Shown here one piece after another: positions 21,671-34,309 of a DNA stretch of 64,000 bases. The notes beneath the pieces were generated by a model. The model made no database searches. It was not told where the DNA came from and was given only the letters and a program-made list of their open reading frames with translations. The translations under genes were made by a program, and so were the position numbers. Position 1 is the stretch's first letter. Each line of letters starts with the position of its first letter. Source of the stretch: Massospora cicadina (Eukaryota; Entomophthoromycota; Entomophthoromycetes; Entomophthorales; Entomophthoraceae); NCBI GenBank assembly GCA_022478985.1, contig JAKSZP010018529.1:62001-126000 (forward strand), in the 5' to 3' direction.

Positions 21671-24600
21671 TCAAGATCCTGTCAGAGGGGGAATTGGACT
21701 AAGGAATCGGCCATGTACTTGATTTACCACTGTCCCTAGATTGACGTCAACAATGGAGTACTCAAATTCACCTTTAACCGCCCTTATAAGGTCTGAACCA
21801 AAGCTCATTAAGCTTGTATTGTCAACAACCAAGTCAATGGTTATAAAAGAGAATGAGGTCATATAATTGAAATTTTGGTAAAGAAATTCGGTCAAAATTA
21901 AATTGGGATGTCTCTCTTTCTGTGGTGGTGACAATGCCTTGCGTGGATAGGGCTTAAACCCAAACAATTTCATTTTCTAAGGCCATATAGTTAAATCAGT
22001 GTTCTCAAGTGTGGAGATATTGAGCAATGGCTTAATGCTACTTGGTAATTGGGGGAGCACGCCCATATAGAGCTTGGAAGGGGCACATCTTGATGATTTG
22101 ATAGTGTCCTAATCTGTAAGTAAGCAAAGTGCTGGGAAGACAATGATTCCAGCGAGCTGAATTGAGGCATTCATCTTCCAAAAATATATACAAGGTTTCG
22201 TTAGTGCGTTCCACTTCCCCATTGGTCAATGGGTTGTAAGGGGTTGTGAAACATTAATTATTACCAAAAAAACTGAAATAAATTATTGGACTACCTGAGA
22301 TATGAAACTAACTCATTATCCAAAAATAATTTTTATGGGCATTCATGTTGGATGAAAAGGGATTCAATAATAAAGAGAGCCTGGGACATCATAGTGTTAG
22401 TGGGGACTAAAATTTCTTTTACTCATTTAGTCAAATGGTCAACAGCTAGTGAGATATATTAATGACCATGCAGCCCGGTGGGATGTGGGCCTACTACATT
22501 AATGCTATTGACAATAAATGAGCCTGTCAGGGCAATGACCAAGTGCTGATATCAAAGATTGGCTCAATTATAGGATTGGCAAGTCACGCAAGCTTCTATA
22601 ACCTCTTACATGGTTTCTACCATTTGGTCCCAGTAACATCATGTCTTTAGCCACTGTGAGTCTTCTTTACTGCCCGTGTGCCACAGTCACATGCCCCTCT
22701 AATATAGCATCGGTTTGAGAATAAGGGATGATTTAAGTGAGCCATTTCTTTTTTTTAGTACTAGATGGTCCCAACCCAAGTAAGTGAGCCATTTCTTATT
22801 GACCCTTTTATATAGCATACCATCCTTGATCTGAGAGTCTCAGGTCATCTTCCTAGCTCAGCTTGAAGCTTGGGAGTCTCTAACTCACAGATTATTAATC
22901 GCTTGATTAGAATTTTACAGTTGGTCTTCCTTGGGAGTTAAGTCAGCCAGTAGTAGCATTCTAGAGTGACCATCAGCATTCTGGTGATTCATGCCCACAC
23001 ACAATAGCCAATAGTTGAGTCGTAGCTCTGCAGCCTTAGGGCCCACCTGAGTAAATGGCCATCTGGGTCCATCATCAGCTGCAGCTACTGGATCAAGGAA
23101 TAATCAGTGATGATGGTAAAGTGGCTGCCATAGAGATAGTGCCAGAAATGAATGATTCCTAATAAGACAGCCAGGCGTTATTGTTAAGTAATGATATAGT
23201 TCCTTTTAGCCTTTCTCAAGGTCATACTAAATAAGCTACTGGGTTATCAAAATGATTTTCATTACTCTGGTCTAGGATGGCCACAACGGCGACATGACTC
23301 GCAACTGAATTAGCAAGAAAGGTTGGTTAAATGGCAGATGAACTAAATGGGTTTAGTGCAAAGAGCGGTCCTCAATGCACTAAAAGCCTGACTTGTTCCG
23401 GCTGCTTCTCAAGAGGCTTGTTCTTATGAAGGAGATAAAATTAATGTCTCAGTCAGGTCAGCAAAATGAGGGATAAATTGATGATATTAGCTAACAATGC
23501 AAAGGAATACATAAATATCTCTCAGGCTATGGGGGCGTGACATCTTTTCAATGGCGTCAACTTTGTCCAGTATTGTCTAATGCCATCTTTTGACACCTTA
23601 TTTATAAGGAACTCTATTGCAGAATTTAAAAAAAGCGCTTTGAAGGTTTGAGTTTTATTGCGGCCTTCCTAAGATTATTGAAACTTTGCAGAAGTGCTCC
23701 ACACGACCATTAAAAAGTTCATGAGAAGACAGTGATGTCTTCAAGGTATTTGAGGACGTACAATAACTTCAAGTCCCCAAAGATCCCTCCATGGCGCATT
23801 GGAAGATGGCAGGCACGTTACGAAGGCCTTAGGGCATCCTCGTGGGCTTAAATAGCCCTTTGTTGGCTATGAGCGCACACTTGGCTCACTTTTGGGGGCG
23901 AGCTATACTTGCCAATATCCGCTGGTAAGGTCCATTGTAGAAAAGTATTGCGCCCTGGCGATCAGGAAGAGAGAGTCATCATTTTGAAGCAAAGGATAAC
24001 TGTCTTTCTCGATTATGGAGTTGAACTGTCAACAGTCCATCGCCACCCAATGACTGTCATCCTTCTTTCAAACTAAAAGGATAGGGGAGGCTAAGGGCTG
24101 CGCAAAGGCACCAATAGTCCTGCTTAAGTAGTTGTTTGAGTTCTACCGCCACCTGGGCCTCTTCAGCCCTACTATTTTAGAAAAGGTCGGGACTGAAAGG
24201 GGGAGGATCACAAATCTCCACATGATATAGAACCCCACTCATCTTCTCAAATTGAAGGTTAAGCCGAAAAAGGTCTGTGTCCTCCTCCAATAATTCCTGA
24301 ACCTGGCACTGTTTTTCCTCAGTGAGATCCTTTCTAGTACAAGTGTTGCTTAGAGCCACTGGTGGGGGCGTCTCCAAGCCAAAATACCTCAGACTTCTAA
24401 AACTGCGGACATCATCAACAGCCTCTACTGTTAAAAGGTGAACATAAGTAGGACTATATAGCCCACTACCCTAAGTTTTTTGGTAAGGATAACCAATAAC
24501 ACTGATATGGATCAAGATGAAGCAGGATCTAGAATACTCAAATAGGTTAGGATCTTTTTAGTGGACAGGTCATCCAGAACTTAGATCTCCAGCAAGTATC

Positions 24601-25260
24601 CAGAGGGGATGTTAAAATGCCGTTTTTAACTATAACTTGAGACTTCAGAGGTATTTTGGCCATCCTAGGTATATAGATCGGCATGCCTTCATGACCATCA
24701 AGCAGGTGGGGCAATTGGATCTGAGAGCCCATTGTGTGATACTCGAGTCAATTGATCTGGCTCTCACTCTCTAATAGGCAAGACTAAGCCTTAACCTCCA
24801 TTATAGAGTTGTGTGAGGTTTCAAAGATTAAGACACCAAATGTCCCAGTATGGATAGAAATCCTTCATCATAATATACTACTGCATAGTAGTCTCAGAGA
24901 AACTGAGTTCTTAGAAGAAGTTCATAGCTCAGATATCCAGCACGATGGTGGGGGTATTTGTGAAAAAGTTTCCCAAATCGGATAGGTAGGGAAAAATAGG
25001 CCCTATGGATCATGTACAATGCGGTTCTGCCATGCTATACTCCATATAATGTGGTAAGTACAGAGAAATTTTGATACATATCATTGACTTTAATAAAATA
25101 ACATTCATAAGGGAACCATTATTAACTATGATGAGGACCAGTATTTTATGATTATAAACTGTTATGTGGGTAGCCAGACTTCCAAACTTTGGAGGTAGTG
25201 TGAAAAGCACGGGAGAGTCATTAGAGGAAGATTAAGCAGTATCAATTTCTTTATTTTAAT
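21671..25260 (-). pseudogene. Gy2 pol (protease, RT, RNase H, integrase)
   Basis: Minus strand, many stops. 25010-25210 is the protease, with VNNGSLMNV where the related Gy4 has IDNGS, so the catalytic Asp is Asn. 24177-24377 and 24547-24732 are the linker before RT. The RT catalytic box reads YLED (near 23735-23750). 22038-22229 is the end of the integrase core with NGEVERTNETL, keeping the third catalytic Glu. 21671-21973 is the C-terminal tail, where I see no clear chromodomain. A tiny retroposon sits at 22751-22780. Confidence 0.75.
22751..22780 (-). mobile_element. Micro-retroposon 1 (20-base core plus poly(A))
   Basis: A 30 bp insertion flanked by exact 17 bp repeats TAAGTGAGCCATTTCTT (22734-22750 and 22781-22797). 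On the minus strand it reads CTTGGGTTGGGACCATCTAG, then TACTA and a run of A. The same core occurs in micro-retroposon 2 at 37623. It interrupts the Gy2 integrase region. Confidence 0.85.
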
Positions 25261-27320
25261 GGGTACTTAAACCTCTTCTTCAGGTATTAAATCTCTAGGT
25301 CTGTTAGAGTTCGCGGATGTTTATTTAGGCTTAAGAGTTATATTGGCATGGAGCGCCTCATCCTTCATTCTGAAGGCCCTTTACTCGCCTCCTTAGCAAG
25401 TCATTTCCAGCCAGTCTTGTCACTGTGTCAGAAACTATTGAAGTAAGAGCATTGGGGTAAGGGAGTCTTCTAGTTTTTGACAACATGGACCAAAGGACAG
25501 TTAGAGGAGGCAGAGGCAGTCATCTTAGGATATAGAGTCAATGCAGGGATCTTGTTAAGTGCTTCCTTGATTTCCCAAATGCAAGTAAAAAATTCTTCTG
25601 GATGATCATGTGCATTTGAACCTCGTGATAAGGCACAATGTGGAGATGACAGCAGCTATAGAGTCATCCAAGGTAATGCTATATGTGGTCACTAAGGGCT
25701 GTACTTGTGCTTAAAATAGCTGGTGGACTCCACAGGGCTCTCCCCTTTTTTCAATCGGATACCCATAAATGCTTGTTTCAATTGGCTAAGGTCTGGTTGC
25801 TGCCAAATTTTGGACTAAGGTGGTCCGACCTGTTCCCAGGTGTGGCATTTTTTAGACGGAGAGTTATAATCTCCAAGGTGTGTTTTTAGAGCAGGAGTAG
25901 ATATGCTTCAGTTTTTGCCTGTTAAAGACTTTTTCCACGGAACTCTCTTATGCATACAAGAAAGAGGCAATACTTTCCTGGCCTGAGATGTGAACTTCTT
26001 AAACCTAGGTTAGAAATTAGTTACAAGAGGATTGGGGAGATTAATAACACCAAGAATTGGTGAAGTTTCAGAAATCACGGCCTCCATATAGTCATTAGGA
26101 GCCTGCTAATCCAACTCTACATTAAGCCCTCATGGTCCTCTTTGATATCATCCCAGTCTTGTTGAGAGAGGGGATGGAGGCCTTGTGGGCAACCTTTTAT
26201 TTTAATTCTTTGTTTTTGCGTGCTAGAGAAGAAACTTATTTTCTAAGTTTTTAAGTGGGTGTAAAACCCTCAGCACGTTTCTTCAATCTGGGAAATGTGA
26301 CTATTGGCAAGCTTAGTGAAGGCCCTAAGACTATCCATTCCATCTGACAGTGCCTCAATAAAGACTATAGGGTTGAGGGAGACTCTGTCCACTCAGAGTT
26401 TACATCCTTGGGCCACATTAAAGATTTGATCCCATAAGGCGGCTAGGGCTGCCAAAATTTTTCTCTTAAGGGTCTTTGGGCTCACCAGGAGTAGGCACTG
26501 CAGGGCCAGTAAGCCCATGAGGCCCATGGAGACCTTCCGCCCTCATAGGTCCTTCAGGTCCTTTTCTCCCAGAAATGAAGTCAAAACAATCAGCTCCTGA
26601 TAGCGTTTCTGGAGAGTCCATACTGTGTCTTTGACTTATTGGATGCTTTGGGTCCAAGCAGACACTAGGATTTGTACATTTCAACAAAGCTGGTCTTTGA
26701 AGTAGCCTAAAATTCTGCTATCCAACTCTGCGAGCAGGTTTCAGGCATTCATTGATTAATTGTTGGTTATCAACAATGGCTTTTCAATTATTTATGGATG
26801 AAGGAGGAGGCCAAATTATAGAAATCGACAACATAAGAGTGTAAACTTTGGGTAAGCCCTAGTATCAAGAGACTTCATGATGGTGCAGCCTGACTAACTT
26901 TATGAGGTGATGAATTGCTTGATAAACGAAATTTTGAAGATAGCGCTAAGTCCCTAAGGTCAATTCTCCAGCTGGTAGTTGGTAAAGTATATAGATCTCA
27001 CATGGTAGAAGGCACTGAAGAAGTGTGGGAGCATCTTGAACGGCCTCCCACAGAGTAATTGCCATTTAGTAGCTGTTGAATAATTTCGTTAAGGATCTCA
27101 TACTAAAGTTTATATTGATCGCCATCTATGGAAGGTAGTGTGAACTGGAACGTGGCCCAAAATTCTAAGCTTTCAGGCTGCAAGGGCGGTATGATGTATC
27201 ATGAGGTGCTAATCTTCAAGTGACACTTCTCAACTTATCAGCGGTTAGACTTTTTTGACTGCTATTATTCTCCATTGTTTGTGATTGATTTTTTCACTTG
27301 GACAGCTCATAGCTTATGAT
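25261..27320 (-). pseudogene. Gy2 gag
   Basis: The minus-strand region between protease and primer-binding site, in the position and of the size expected for gag. 26466-26687 encodes a run of Gly-X-X triplets (GRKGPEGPM, GLHGPHGLTGPA), a collagen-like stretch also seen in the gag of Gy4 and briefly in Gy3. No intact zinc knuckle seen. Confidence 0.6.
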
Positions 27321-27332
27321 AGTGAGCACCAC
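27320..27332 (-). other. Gy2 primer-binding site candidate
   Basis: TAGTGAGCACCAC sits directly inside the 5' LTR; on the minus strand it reads GTGGTGCTCACTA. The same 13 bp lies at 53001-53013 in Gy6, and a variant at 39864-39876 in Gy4. TGG one base from the LTR is the usual complement of a tRNA CCA end. Confidence 0.55.
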
Positions 27333-27804
27333 TATTCTCTGTAGAACAGTTCTTTTGACAGACGCCAAAGTTTGAAAATGAGCTCAAAGCTGTGAATTAG
27401 TGGAGTTACAAAAAAACGAAAGGATGGGCACATATAGGATACTTTATTGATTTAGAAAGCGTCAATATTCATAGGGCGTGTAGGGACATGGTGCTTTAAG
27501 AACTTCGCAGACTCATATGCTCAGGATCTTTCACTGCTTCTGGATCGACTTCCTAATCAGCACCCTCAGATCTGCATTGTTATTGTGACCGCAGGAGTAG
27601 GAGCTGAATCTCTCGCGATTTTGGGACGTAGGGATGAGATTACTGAAGGTGTTTCCATCGATTCTTATGCGTGTGATACTTCCAGACAAATCAGCTTTGG
27701 TAGTTTCAGGGTAAAGTTCCGTTCATGCTGGTTTAAGAGTTGATCTACTGAGGTTTGATTCAGGAGCAGGGATTTCAACTCGGTCATAATCTCAAATCTT
27801 GACA
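27333..27804 (-). repeat. Gy2 5' LTR
   Basis: Partner of 21196-21662. Begins TATTCTCTGTAGAACAG, probably from a TGTT start, and ends AATCTTGACA. Confidence 0.75.
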
Positions 27805-27879
27805 GAGGGGAACATATGTCCATAGAAATTGCCCTGAACTTTGTTGACCACCATCCATTAGGTTACATTTGCAATTTAG

Positions 27880-28628
27880 TGTAGGAAACCAGCTGAATGT
27901 TGCTTGCTGGTGCATCACACCAGCTGGTTTCCACAAAAGTTTTTAAATAAATTTGAAGTTAAATATAAAACTCTTAATAAAATTGAGTTTTTATGAATTT
28001 TAATAGGATTGTGATAGGGAGAAAAAAAGACCCTTTTTAATTTCTGACCAATCAGTATTTAAACTGTTTCAAGGGTCAGGGAATCCGGAGGATAAGTTCA
28101 GAATAGTGTAAATGCTTCTAAATTAGGAAATATGGGTTTTGATCCTATCAGATCTTGGGCAAAGTGAGTTAATTTTGGGAAAATGGACGCCGGGGTTTTG
28201 GGGCAGAATATACCCATGCGGCAAAGTTTTTATTTACTGCAACCAATCACCATTAGAGAAATTATTATCACCTTGGGGGGCCTTTGTCACGCCTATAAAA
28301 GGGGTGGCCCCCGCGCAGGTGTTTTGAAGGACTTGGTGATGGTTGGGGGAGTATCTTCTACTGGTTTCCCTGAAGTTTGTTGTGTGATCAGTGAAATCTG
28401 ATCATTTGATTTTCAGAAAGTGCCTATGCGGGTTTTGAACTAATGTTACCCCAGTAAACAGGGTTCCACCAAGAATCAGCCAGGGTTTTTTGGCCAATAT
28501 TATTGACATTATTATTTAAATTATTTTTAAGGGCATCGGAGAATTTCATATGGCTGACATTTCCCCTTTTTGTCTGAATTTGACCTGCAACATTCTTATT
28601 TATTAGTGACAAGGGCAAATGTCCGACA
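27880..28628 (-). repeat. Gy3 3' LTR
   Basis: 749 bp, matching 33555-34304. Contains a perfect 12 bp inverted repeat near its edge, GGAAACCAGCTG (27884-27895) and CAGCTGGTTTCC (27921-27932). The second arm is eroded in the other LTR. Confidence 0.9.
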
Positions 28629-28679
28629 TCATCCCCCTCAAGAATTTTGGGGAGAATAAGGCTGGAGAAAGCGTCCATC

Positions 28680-31600
28680 TACCCGATTTATGGTAACTCT
28701 AAAAGCAAGGGATCTGATAAAGTACTCATCCCCTCGCTTATAAGTAATTGAGAATGGCCCTTATAGAAGGACCAAGCTTCTCCCTTCTAAAGGTGATACG
28801 ATTATGATAATAAAGAACCTATTCAGATACTTGGAAAGATGGATTAGGGGCCCAGAGCTCATTTGCAGCTTAACCTCTTTTGTGACTAACTATGCTAAGT
28901 TGGTCATTGTCTTAGATTGCAAATGTATGATATGCTGGGCTAGCTTCTTTAATCTTGCTCGGGATCAGGTTTATCAGTGAATATAGCTTTGGAAAGTAAA
29001 GCTGGAACCCCAGGTTCTTACCCGTACAACACTAGGAAAGGCGACATTTTAAGGATTCAATGATAGCTAATGCAGTATGTCATGAGGGCAATTGGTAAGT
29101 ACTGATCCCAGTGGATGGGATCAGAAGTAGCCATTTTCCATAATATAGAAACCAGAGTCCCATTTGCTCTTTCTACCATACCATTGGTTGAAGGAAGTAA
29201 GGGGTGGAAAAGAGCTGTTGAGTGCCCATGGAAGTTGCGAGAAGCTTCACCACTCATAGTGTGAATTTTTTACCATTATCGCAGGGCAATACTTGAAGGC
29301 AACCATGTTAGGTAAAGATATACTGGTGGAGGAAAGTGGCCACGGCCTTAGCCATCTGAGATGGGATAGCCACTGCCTCGACCCATTTGGTAAAGTGATC
29401 AATTCCAGCCAATATAAAATCGATTTACACCTTAGTTTGGGGAAGAGGGCCAACCACATCGAGACTTATAGTGTGGAAAGGCTGTTGAGGGGTAGTAGGC
29501 TGATATTGATACTTTGTTTTAAAGTTGGACTGCTTTTTACGTGTTAAACAGGCATTTAAGACTTTGACAATGGTCTCCATGATTCCTTTCAACAGTAACG
29601 TTCTTTTATCCATTCATAGGTTTTTCGCACTCCACTATGTCCTAGGAGGGTATGAGACTCCATAATGACAGGTACTCGCTCTGAAGGTCAGAGGTAAGGT
29701 AACCAGTTCACCCCCACTTTCTTGTATAGATGGCCTTTATCCATCTTCATGTTATGGAAATAGCGAGCTAGCATCTTCCAAAATGGTTCATCCTCATCCT
29801 CCAAAGCATCTGGGTCATTAGAAGATCATGTAGCTGCTCCGCTTCACTATTATCTAAATGTAGTATAGGCAGCCGAGTCAACCCATCAACATTCATGTGG
29901 ATTGTCCCAGCTCAGTGTACAATGGACATATCATATTTTTGAAGCATAAAGCCCAGCGTGCCAGCCGCCCAGTGGGATCCTTCATATTTTGTAACCACTT
30001 TAAAGAGGCATAAACAGTGAGCACTTTAATTGAGGTTCCATACAGGAAAGGGCAGTAATGTTTAACAGCAAGTAGAACGGCCAGGAATTACTTTTCCATG
30101 ACGCTATAGTTGCATTCTGCCTTATAGAGCATCTTGCTAAAATATGAAACGGGGTAATCAACCTCAAATTCATACAATTGAGCTAAGATAGCTCTAACCG
30201 AGTAGGAAGCATCAGTAAGCAGCATAAAGGGTTTACTATAGTCAGGGTGTCGCAGGATAGTCCGTTGCTGCAACAGCTTTCTAACGTTTCAAAAGTAGCT
30301 TGTTGTTCTGCTCCCCAACGGAAAGGGGTGTTTTTTAAGTTAAAAGTTTTACAAGGGGGCACACTGATCCGAGCGAATTTGGGGATGAATTGATGATAAT
30401 ACCTCATCATACCCAAAAACACCTGAATATTGCGGAGGGTTTTTTGAGCAGGAATCTTGGATATCTCCTCGACCTTATCTTTGAGAGGCTGGATCCCATC
30501 TGAGGAAATGGCGTGGCCTAGGAAAAACAACTTCTTTTGGAAAAATGTACATTTGTATGGATTTAGCTTAATGTGAGAGGCCCGTAAGCATTGAAACATT
30601 TCTTTTTAGTGAGAAAGGTGATCATTGAAAGTTTGAGAGAAGAAAGTAATATCATCTAGATATACAATTACGCAACCAAGCTTCAGATCCTGCAATATAT
30701 GGTCCATGGATCGCTGGAAAGATGCGGGCGCATTGAACAACCCTTGTGGTAGTTGGGTAGGTTGGAAGAGACCCTCACTGCAGATGAGCGCACACCTTTC
30801 CTGATCTTGTGGATAAAGATCCATTTTCCATTATCCGCTAGCTAATTCTATGGCAGAAAAAACATGGACCCAAAAAGTTGGGCCAGGGCATCATCAATTA
30901 TAGGGATTGGGTAGCTGTCCTTCTTAGTGAGGTTATTCAGCTTGCGGTAATCCATAACTACTCAATGGTCACCATTCTTCCTTTTTATGAACAAAAGTGG
31001 AGAAGACCAGGGACTTTGAGAAGGCACCAGTAGCCCCGCGTCCAGTAACTGTTTAAGCTCCATCCTCATCTGGAGCTCCTCAATTTTTGATTTCTGATAA
31101 GGCTTGGATCAAACAGGCTTGGCATCAACAACATCAATAGTGAGGCACCAGCCCTTCATATGCCCATAGTCAGTCTTGGATTTGGAGAAAATGTCACTAT
31201 AGGACTCCAGTAAGAAATGAACTTTATTTAGTTCATAGGGAGTTAGGCCATCATAAATCTGAACGTCGGACAAAGCGCATATTATTTGGTCAGTGGGTAG
31301 TCCCATATCTAACATTGACCCAATATGATGGACTTGGTGGATGTCGTCAAGGGGAAGCAACGGGGCTTTTCCAATCTCTTGATGCTTCTTTACAACCATG
31401 TCCTTGTTAGTGAGATTCCCCACCAAAAGGTTGATTGGTCGCTGGTAGGCAGGGTCTAGGATACCTGGCAACATTCAAGGTTCCACAGGGCTGATTCCAT
31501 CAATGCTAGTTAATTGTAGAAGGTAGTTGCGGGGGATATGTATAGTGACTTTTGGTGTCTATCACCTTTTGTTCACCCGCTTTGACTACTACCTCCTCGG

Positions 31601-32240
31601 ATGCATACAATGGAATGACTTCTGAACCATCCACAGATTCAGGCAGCCTTTTATTGTTTATTCCTGATGTGGCATATGTAATGGTGAGGACAGAAGAAGG
31701 ATTCTCAGCTACACATGTATATTCCTTCTTCTTTGGCTCATCATTTTAAAAGACTAGAGGAACTTCATAATATATAGAAGGAGGAGAAATCCCTGTTTCA
31801 TATTGATGATTCCGTCAAGCTCAATCATGAATTGCGTTCCAATAAGTGGGTCATAAGAGTTATTGTTTAAGGCTACATCAGGGGCAGCCAGTAGGAGCTT
31901 CCCAATTAGTATGGGTAAAGAAGAATAGGCTCCAGTTGCTCGCGTATTATTTGGTCCTACATTGCCATACTCTTGTGAATAATCAGGTCAGTCGCCAACT
32001 TAATTTTATTGATGAGCTTTAATGAGACTACGTTCACTAAGGCACCTGTATCAAGGACGGATAGTACGCGCACTTTATTGATAACAGCCTCTACCTTGGT
32101 TATTGTGGTACCAAAATTAGGGGGGAGGGCGAGGACCTCCTTCAAACGGAGAGTGGAGGCAAGGCGTTGAGCCATTGTAGGGTAGTTATCTTTTATAGAT
32201 TTGAGGGTATGGACCTTCTTAGTGGAGCATAGCACTGTTT
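28680..32240 (-). pseudogene. Gy3 pol (protease, RT, RNase H, integrase)
   Basis: Minus strand. Protease at 31957-32235 with VLDTGALVNVVS intact. Linker at 31109-31474. RT: QLPQGLFNAPASFQ and VIVYLDDITFFSQ (30606-30824), so the catalytic YLDD is intact. RNase H: FMLLTDASYSVRAILAQ (30088-30273) keeps its Asp. Integrase: zinc domain at 29425-29613 ending in HTISLDVVGPLP (first Asp), a DNGKKF segment near 29265-29283 (second Asp) and NGMVERANGTL (29057-29257, Glu). Frameshifts and stops still separate these parts, so the gene cannot be translated as it stands. Confidence 0.88.
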
Positions 32241-32259
32241 TAATTAGTCGGTCGCATCA

Positions 32260-33540
32260 CTAGTGGTATCAATCACCTCTGAAAACCTCAACGACTGTTA
32301 AAGATAAGTTCGTCGTGGTTTTATAAACATATCAATCTGTTCAGGTTTCAACCTATCTAGAACCTGCACTTCCATTGGAGCCCCCAAAACATAATAGACT
32401 GCATCTTTATCACCCCCTTTAGTCTCGTCATCAGAGGGATTGTCAATGCACCTTAACGAGTTACTAGAAGATGGCGGAGAATCTGGCTTAATTTCCTCAC
32501 AGGAAAGAGCTTTATCACTCTCATCTACCCGTTTGCTTTTTGAAGGGAGAATTGTGGCTGTACCAGCTTTTGGGGGAGACGATGGAAGTGTGATGGCTTT
32601 GGAGTTTGCCTTAGGAGAGATCAGCTTAAGCTGTCATATAACGGCAGGTTTTGAACTAGGGCCGGCTGAAGTTGAGGCTGAAGATGATTGAGGCAGCGGC
32701 TTAGATAGGTGTAATGCGCTATTCACCTTAGTAGCCTGCTCAGGTAGAGAGGAACCAGGCAAAGTGATAACTGACTTCACTGGCTGAACTCATGAACCTG
32801 AAGCTAGAAGGGAGCGCTGCCCCATAACTACTAATGTTTCCTGGTTATCCTCACATGGGGGAGGAGTAATTGGTTACTGCAGTGCTTTTGGCAGAGGTTT
32901 AGGTTCATAGAAGTCCTCCACTGCTAATAACGCCTCTTTGATATCCCATACCATTTGAAAGGTATTCTTAACGGAGGAGATATACGTGGCTAAAGAAGGA
33001 TAAGACGCTAAGCTAGAAACTATAGCAGCAATGGCATCATCTAGTGGAAGCAGTTTGGCCAATAGCAGAGGTTGAGCTTTGCTTTAGAATCGCTCAACAA
33101 ATGAGAGGATTGATTCCCCCGCTTTAAGGCTAAGACACATGAAGAATTGTTGTAACCATTGTAAACTTTGCATGGAACCAAACTCGTCAATCAGCGCTTG
33201 TTTTACCTACGCAAGGTGGTAAGTGTGGTCGTTTGAGAAACCATGATTTCTTGAGAAATCCGACTCAAGAAGGGAAGAATATACTTAGTTTTTGTGAAGA
33301 TCAATCGCTCCGTCCATTGCAGATTCATAAACATACAGGAAGGAGGAGATACTGCCTTCACCAGGTGTGAACTTGTCCCTTAATGGAGGTTTAACCATAA
33401 TATGGGAGGGCCCATGAGGGCCTTGGGGAGAGTGCTGCTCAAGCTTTTTGAGGCGAGCCAAAGCACTGGCTAGTTGGTTTTCTAATCACCTAGCCTTGAT
33501 TCCGGAATAGAAGTCATTTTTGATGGTATACAGGCGTCCC
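32260..33540 (-). pseudogene. Gy3 gag
   Basis: Minus strand. Fragments show a retrotransposon-gag pattern: GPHGPS near 33404-33420, then a helical region with QWLQQFFMCLSLKAGE (near 33110-33160) and LLPLDDAIAAIVSSLASYP (32874-33062). A plus-strand frame over 32440-32691 is a shadow. The zinc knuckle is not clear. Confidence 0.65.
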
Positions 33541-33554
33541 CTGTAGTAAAAACT

Positions 33555-34304
33555 TGTAGGAAACCAGCTTATTGTTGCTCGCTGGTGTGCCATGCCATAT
33601 GGATTCCACAAAAGTTTTTAAATGAATTAAAGTTAAAAATAAAACTCTTAATAAAATTGAGTTTTTATAAATTTTATTAGGAGCGCAATAGGGAGAAAAA
33701 ACAACCCTTTCAACTAACTGACAAATCTTTATTTAAATTCTTTTGAGGGTCAGGGGAATTAGAGGATAAGTTCAGAATAGTATAGATGCTTCCAAATTAA
33801 GAAATATGGGTTTTGATCCTATCAGATCTTGGGGAAAATGAGTTAATTTTGGGAAAACGGATGTTGGGGTTTTGGGGCAGAATATACCCATGTGGCAAGG
33901 TTTTGATGTACCACAACCAATCACCATTAGAGAAATTATTCTTACCTCAGGGGGCCTCCGCCACGCCCATAAAAGGGAGTGGTCCCCACGCAGGTGTTGT
34001 GAAGAACTTGTTGATGGTTAGGGGGAGTACCTTCCGCTGGTTTACCCAAAGTCCATTGTGCAATCAGTAAAATCTGATCATTTGATTTTTCAGAAAGTAC
34101 CCATGAAGGTTTTGAACTGGTGTTACCCCGGTTAACAGGGTTCCACTGAGAATCAGCCAGGGTCTTTTGGCCAATCTTCTCGACATTATCATTTAAATTA
34201 CTTTTAAAGGCATCAGAGAATTGCAAATAGCCAACATTTCCCTTTTTCAGCTGAATTTGACCTGCAACATTCTTATTTCTCAGTGGCAAGGCAATGGTCC
34301 GACA
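33555..34304 (-). repeat. Gy3 5' LTR
   Basis: 750 bp. By eye roughly 85 percent identical to 27880-28628. Just outside it (33544-33554) TAGTAAAAACT resembles the primer-binding candidate of the related elements. Confidence 0.9.
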
Positions 34305-34309
34305 TTTAG

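Larger units (their letters stand above)
21196..27804 (-). mobile_element. Gy2: Ty3/gypsy element inside Gy4
   Basis: Bounded by similar LTRs of about 470 bp (21196-21662 and 27333-27804). The flanks GGGGG (21191-21195) and GAGGG (27805-27809) are a plausible 5 bp duplication with one change. Minus-strand order from right to left: gag, protease, RT, RNase H, integrase. A possible polypurine tract (CTTGAGGGGACG on the minus strand) abuts the left LTR. Confidence 0.8.
27880..34304 (-). mobile_element. Gy3: Ty3/gypsy element, catalytic motifs mostly kept
   Basis: 6.4 kb with LTRs at 27880-28628 and 33555-34304, both TGTAGG..CCGACA. An exact 5 bp duplication TTTAG lies at 27875-27879 and 34305-34309. 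Removing Gy3 restores alignment of the flanks to the post-LTR region of Gy2, so it inserted into Gy4. Gag, protease, RT, RNase H and integrase are all present on the minus strand. Confidence 0.92.

Noticed and set aside
32440..32691. Plus-strand 83-codon frame
   Set aside because: Shadow of Gy3 gag on the opposite strand; no motif.
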